DNA from: Planctomycetota bacterium
GTDB lineage: Bacteria; Planctomycetota; UBA1135; GCA-002686595
DNA: 35,968 bases
Reading direction: 5' to 3'
NCBI GenBank assembly: GCA_021413885.1
Contig: JAIOPM010000041.1
Span: 1-35,968, forward strand
Under the pieces are notes generated by a model, which saw only the letters and a program-made list of their open reading frames with translations, was not told the origin of the DNA and did not search any database. The first letter of the stretch is position 1; each line of letters opens with the position of its first letter. Positions 33,421 to 35,968 of this stretch are shown piece after piece. A program made the translations under genes and the position numbers.

Positions 33421-34736
33421 CACTTCGCTGTCAACTGCGCGAGCGCCGCGGCCATGTCGTACCGCCGGATGGTCGCTCCCGTCGCGCCCGAGATCAGGAC
33501 GACACAGCCGGCTCGCTGCAACTCGCTCGAACAGTTCACGCCGACCAGCACGTCGTCGCTGCCGTCTCGATCGACGTCGCCCGCGCTTTCCAAACTCTCC
33601 GAGCTGCACTCCATGACGAGGTCCGGGTCCCACGGGAGCTGCGCAATCGCGCGGCGTCGGTCCAGCGCACGTCCCGTCGCGAATCCGAGTTCTCGCGTCC
33701 AACCCGACGGCCACTCGAACGCGACGTCCGAGCATCCGTCGCCGTCGACGTCACCGACTCCGCCGGCAGCGCAGCGAAGCTCCGACCCCTGCTCGAAGAC
33801 TCCGATCGGCGATGCATCGCGACCGGAGATCACCCACGCGCGACGCTCCGCCGTCCGTCGACGGCCTCCACCGACGAGCACGTCGTCGATTCCGTCGCGA
33901 TCGATGTCGCCCGCGCTCGTCAACCAGTCGCCGAAGATCTCTTCGCGAAACGTCATCGCCTCCTGCCGAATCGGACCGTCGCCGACCTGAACGCGCGCCA
34001 TCACGACCCACGACCAACCGCGCACGACGCGCAGACATTCGCTGGTTCGAGTCGAAGCGAACGACAGCCACCCGCCTTGCAAGTCCGGGGAAGCGAAGCC
34101 GACATCGTCGAGTCCGTCCGCATCGAGGTCGCCGACATTGGCGATGGAAACGTGCAGCTCGAGCGACGGGCGCGGTCCCGCGAGAACGCGCAGCGGCGTG
34201 ATCGTCGCTCCGGAGTAGACGACGTTGCCGATCACGAAGTCGGCGCGTGCATCGCCGTCGACGTCGCCGAGACTCGCGAAGGGCGGCTCGATCGCGGCGA
34301 ATGCGCGAGGACAAGACACGGCGCCGAGCAACGAGCCGTCGACGCCCGAGTGGAGTTCGACGCGCTCGTCGTTCGTCGACACGAGCAGATCGCTCGCGCC
34401 ATCTCCGTTCACGTCTCCGGCGGATCGAAGGCACGCGGCGAAGCGCTCGTCGTTCCGCTCCGCGTCGACCGTCCACACCGGCCGCCCCGATGCGCCCGAG
34501 AAGCACGAGACGCTCGCCGAGCGACTTGCATCGCCGTCCCACGGACAACCGATCGCGCAGTCGGGCACTCCGTCACCATCGACATCGCCGAGATTGGCGA
34601 CGGATCGCCCGAAGGCATCCCATGGCGGACTCGCGAGCGTTCGCGGACCCGCTTCGTCGCCGAACGAGCGTTCGATCGTGCTCGCGCCGCTCGTCGCGAG
34701 CAGCAGGAGCGTCGACAGCCGCGCGCCGAGGCTCAC
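33420..34736 (-). CDS. Secreted FG-GAP repeat protein, second of tandem trio
   Basis: This is a 438-residue protein with GTG start at 34736 inside the stop of the preceding gene (GTGA overlap). The signal peptide is MSLGARLSTLLLLATSGAST. Seven calcium-loop motifs are visible, including DVDGDGVPDC, DVNGDGASDL, DVDGDARADF, DLDADGLDDV, DIDRDGIDDV, DVDGDGCSDV and DVDRDGSDDV, the expected number for a complete seven-bladed propeller. The C-terminus SGATGATIRRYDMAAALAQL matches the C-termini of its two neighbours, showing common descent. No enzymatic motif is present. It is probably a surface or secreted binding protein. Confidence 0.88.
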   Translation of the reverse strand: MSLGARLSTLLLLATSGASTIERSFGDEAGPRTLASPPWDAFGRSVANLGDVDGDGVPDCAIGCPWDGDASRSASVSCFSGASGRPVWTVDAERNDERFAACLRSAGDVNGDGASDLLVSTNDERVELHSGVDGSLLGAVSCPRAFAAIEPPFASLGDVDGDARADFVIGNVVYSGATITPLRVLAGPRPSLELHVSIANVGDLDADGLDDVGFASPDLQGGWLSFASTRTSECLRVVRGWSWVVMARVQVGDGPIRQEAMTFREEIFGDWLTSAGDIDRDGIDDVLVGGGRRRTAERRAWVISGRDASPIGVFEQGSELRCAAGGVGDVDGDGCSDVAFEWPSGWTRELGFATGRALDRRRAIAQLPWDPDLVMECSSESLESAGDVDRDGSDDVLVGVNCSSELQRAGCVVLISGATGATIRRYDMAAALAQLTAK

Positions 34737-35968
34737 CGCCGACTTCCGATCTTCGCCAACGACGATGCCGTGTCGTAGATGCGGAGGGTATGGCCGTCGC
34801 GGCCAGAGAGGAGCACGACGTAACCGGGCAGTCCGGGCGAGGCGTATTGGAGCACTCCTGCGAGGAGGTCCGGGACGCCGTCACGATCGATGTCGCCGGC
34901 AGACTCGACCGTGACGACGAGGCCCCATGTCCCCCAGTCGTTGTAGACACCGAGATCGGACTCGAACCGCTGCGCGGCGGATGAGTCCTTCAGCGCCATG
35001 ACATCCGCGGTCCACATCACGCTCGTCATCACGAGGTCGGGGCGCCCATCCCCGTCGAGATCCGCAGGCGCGAACGGCTGGTGCGCAGGGCCGTGGTCGG
35101 AATGGACGGTCGAGAGCACTGCACCGGTAGTGCCCGAGTGCAGGTAGCACCAGGGTGAAGTCGGTCGCTCGTCGAGTGAACCCACGAACAAGTCGCGCTG
35201 CCCGTCGTCGTTCAAGTCGCCGACGTCGCCGAACGCCTGACCGAAGCCGAGTTCGAACGTCGGGTCTCCTTGCGAATGCGCAGCCGCGGCCGCGACCTCG
35301 GGATCGTCGCGATCCCGCCAACTGCGTCCGGCGATCCAGAGCACGCGCTTTCCCGTGCGGCTCGAACAGACCTGCACGTGGCCGGGCTCGTCCTCCGGGA
35401 ATCCGATCGCGACGTCGTCGAGACAATCGCCGTCGAAGTCGCCGACGCGCTCGAGCGGGTGAGGACAGAACGTCTTCGACGCGTCGGTGTCGAGCGTGAC
35501 GAGCACACGTCCATCGCGGGCCGAGACGATGGAGCTCCCCACCGCAAGGTCGGCGAAGCCGTCACCATCGACGTCCTCCATCCCGGCGATCGGACGGCGG
35601 TGGAGATCCTGGGTACTCCAACGCGGACAGGCGATGGTCGCGAACGTGTGCAGGTCACGCCCCGAACGCACCTCGACGCGTCCGCAGCCGGCGTAGAGCG
35701 CGAGTTCGCCGACGCCGTCTCCGTCCTGGTCGCCGACGGGAACGATCCAAGCGCCGAGTCCGTTCGCCACCTTCGTGAACCAGAACTCGAAACCGCTCGG
35801 AGCGCCGGTCACTTCGAACAACACGCGACCGTCGGCCCCTGAGTAGATCCAGACACGCTCGGCCGAGTCGTCGTAGAAGCACAACGGATTCCCGATCGCG
35901 TGATCCGGCACTCCGTCGCCGTCGAGATCGCCGAGGTTCGCGATCGAGTAGCCGAACCAGTCGCCGCG
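34733..35968 (-). CDS. FG-GAP repeat protein, first of tandem trio, N-terminus outside the window
   Basis: The frame is open to the right edge (411 residues visible), so the start codon and signal peptide lie outside. Seven calcium loops are seen: DLDGDGVPDH, DQDGDGVGEL, DVDGDGFADL, DFDGDCLDDV, DLNDDGQRDL, DLDGDGRPDL and DIDRDGVPDL. The C-terminus SGRDGHTLRIYDTASSLAKI is the family terminal blade. The visible start RGDWFGYSIANLGDLDGDG is a first FG-GAP unit, as in the second gene (FGRSVANLGDVDGDG), so only about 30-50 residues are probably missing. Its stop overlaps the next gene by four bases. Confidence 0.85.
   Translation of the reverse strand, partial: RGDWFGYSIANLGDLDGDGVPDHAIGNPLCFYDDSAERVWIYSGADGRVLFEVTGAPSGFEFWFTKVANGLGAWIVPVGDQDGDGVGELALYAGCGRVEVRSGRDLHTFATIACPRWSTQDLHRRPIAGMEDVDGDGFADLAVGSSIVSARDGRVLVTLDTDASKTFCPHPLERVGDFDGDCLDDVAIGFPEDEPGHVQVCSSRTGKRVLWIAGRSWRDRDDPEVAAAAAHSQGDPTFELGFGQAFGDVGDLNDDGQRDLFVGSLDERPTSPWCYLHSGTTGAVLSTVHSDHGPAHQPFAPADLDGDGRPDLVMTSVMWTADVMALKDSSAAQRFESDLGVYNDWGTWGLVVTVESAGDIDRDGVPDLLAGVLQYASPGLPGYVVLLSGRDGHTLRIYDTASSLAKIGSRR

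Noticed and set aside
32140..35968. Apparent DNA tandem repeats rich in GTCGCCGTC-like units, considered as a CRISPR or minisatellite
   Set aside because: They are irregularly spaced and code for the Asp/Gly calcium loops of FG-GAP repeats.
1..35968. tRNA, rRNA, CRISPR arrays, transposases, phage genes and riboswitches
   Set aside because: None could be recognised by reading either strand. Short structured RNAs could still be missed without a covariance search.

Overview
The window is a stretch of chromosome from a high-G+C bacterium. The best guess is a member of the Planctomycetota. This rests on the gene repertoire: a DUF1800/DUF1501 pair, an ECF-type sigma factor fused to a membrane anchor and exported domains, secreted FG-GAP proteins, a prenyltransferase-fold secreted protein, and an ABC permease fused to an M1 peptidase. 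No rRNA marker is present, so the assignment is inference. I see no tRNA, rRNA, CRISPR array, prophage or intact insertion sequence.

Layout. 1-1303 (minus): a coiled-coil lipoprotein overlapping a secreted alpha/alpha-toroid protein that runs off the left edge. 1489-3120 (plus): 1-pyrroline-5-carboxylate dehydrogenase (pruA). 3157-3553 (minus): an intact MntA-type nucleotidyltransferase followed by a 37-codon stump of its HEPN (HepT) partner. 3944-6836 (plus): the glyoxylate shunt operon aceB-aceA. 6834-7009: a long imperfect inverted repeat that contains the stop codons of both convergent neighbours. 7007-15015 (minus): five genes on one strand, namely a beta-helix/PA14-like secreted protein, the sigma-TM-sensor fusion, DUF1800, DUF1501 and a lipoprotein. 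15165-18684 (plus): nadA overlapping an rlmN-type radical SAM methyltransferase, then a secreted protein of unknown function. A perfect 16-bp hairpin separates these from a minus-strand S46 peptidase (18784-20883). 21083-22992 (plus): two tandem paralogous thioredoxin-fold proteins without the catalytic cysteines. 23027-25488 (minus): an RmlC-like cupin, a sulfotransferase-like protein and an aldo/keto reductase. 25554-31641 (plus): a deoxyhypusine-synthase-like enzyme, then an ABC ATPase with a permease/M1-peptidase fusion. 31643 to the right edge (minus): DUF523 and three FG-GAP proteins with overlapping start and stop codons.

How the genes work together. Malate synthase and isocitrate lyase allow growth on acetyl-CoA-yielding substrates. 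PruA feeds proline carbon to glutamate, and the secreted S46 dipeptidyl peptidase could supply peptides. This suggests a heterotroph using protein or fatty-acid carbon. Much of the rest encodes exported or surface proteins. The most intriguing unit is the 7007-15015 block, where a sigma factor physically joined to an extracytoplasmic domain sits among exported proteins. The other notable items are the toxin-less antitoxin, the cysteine-less redoxin pair, the large inverted repeat and the coupled FG-GAP trio.
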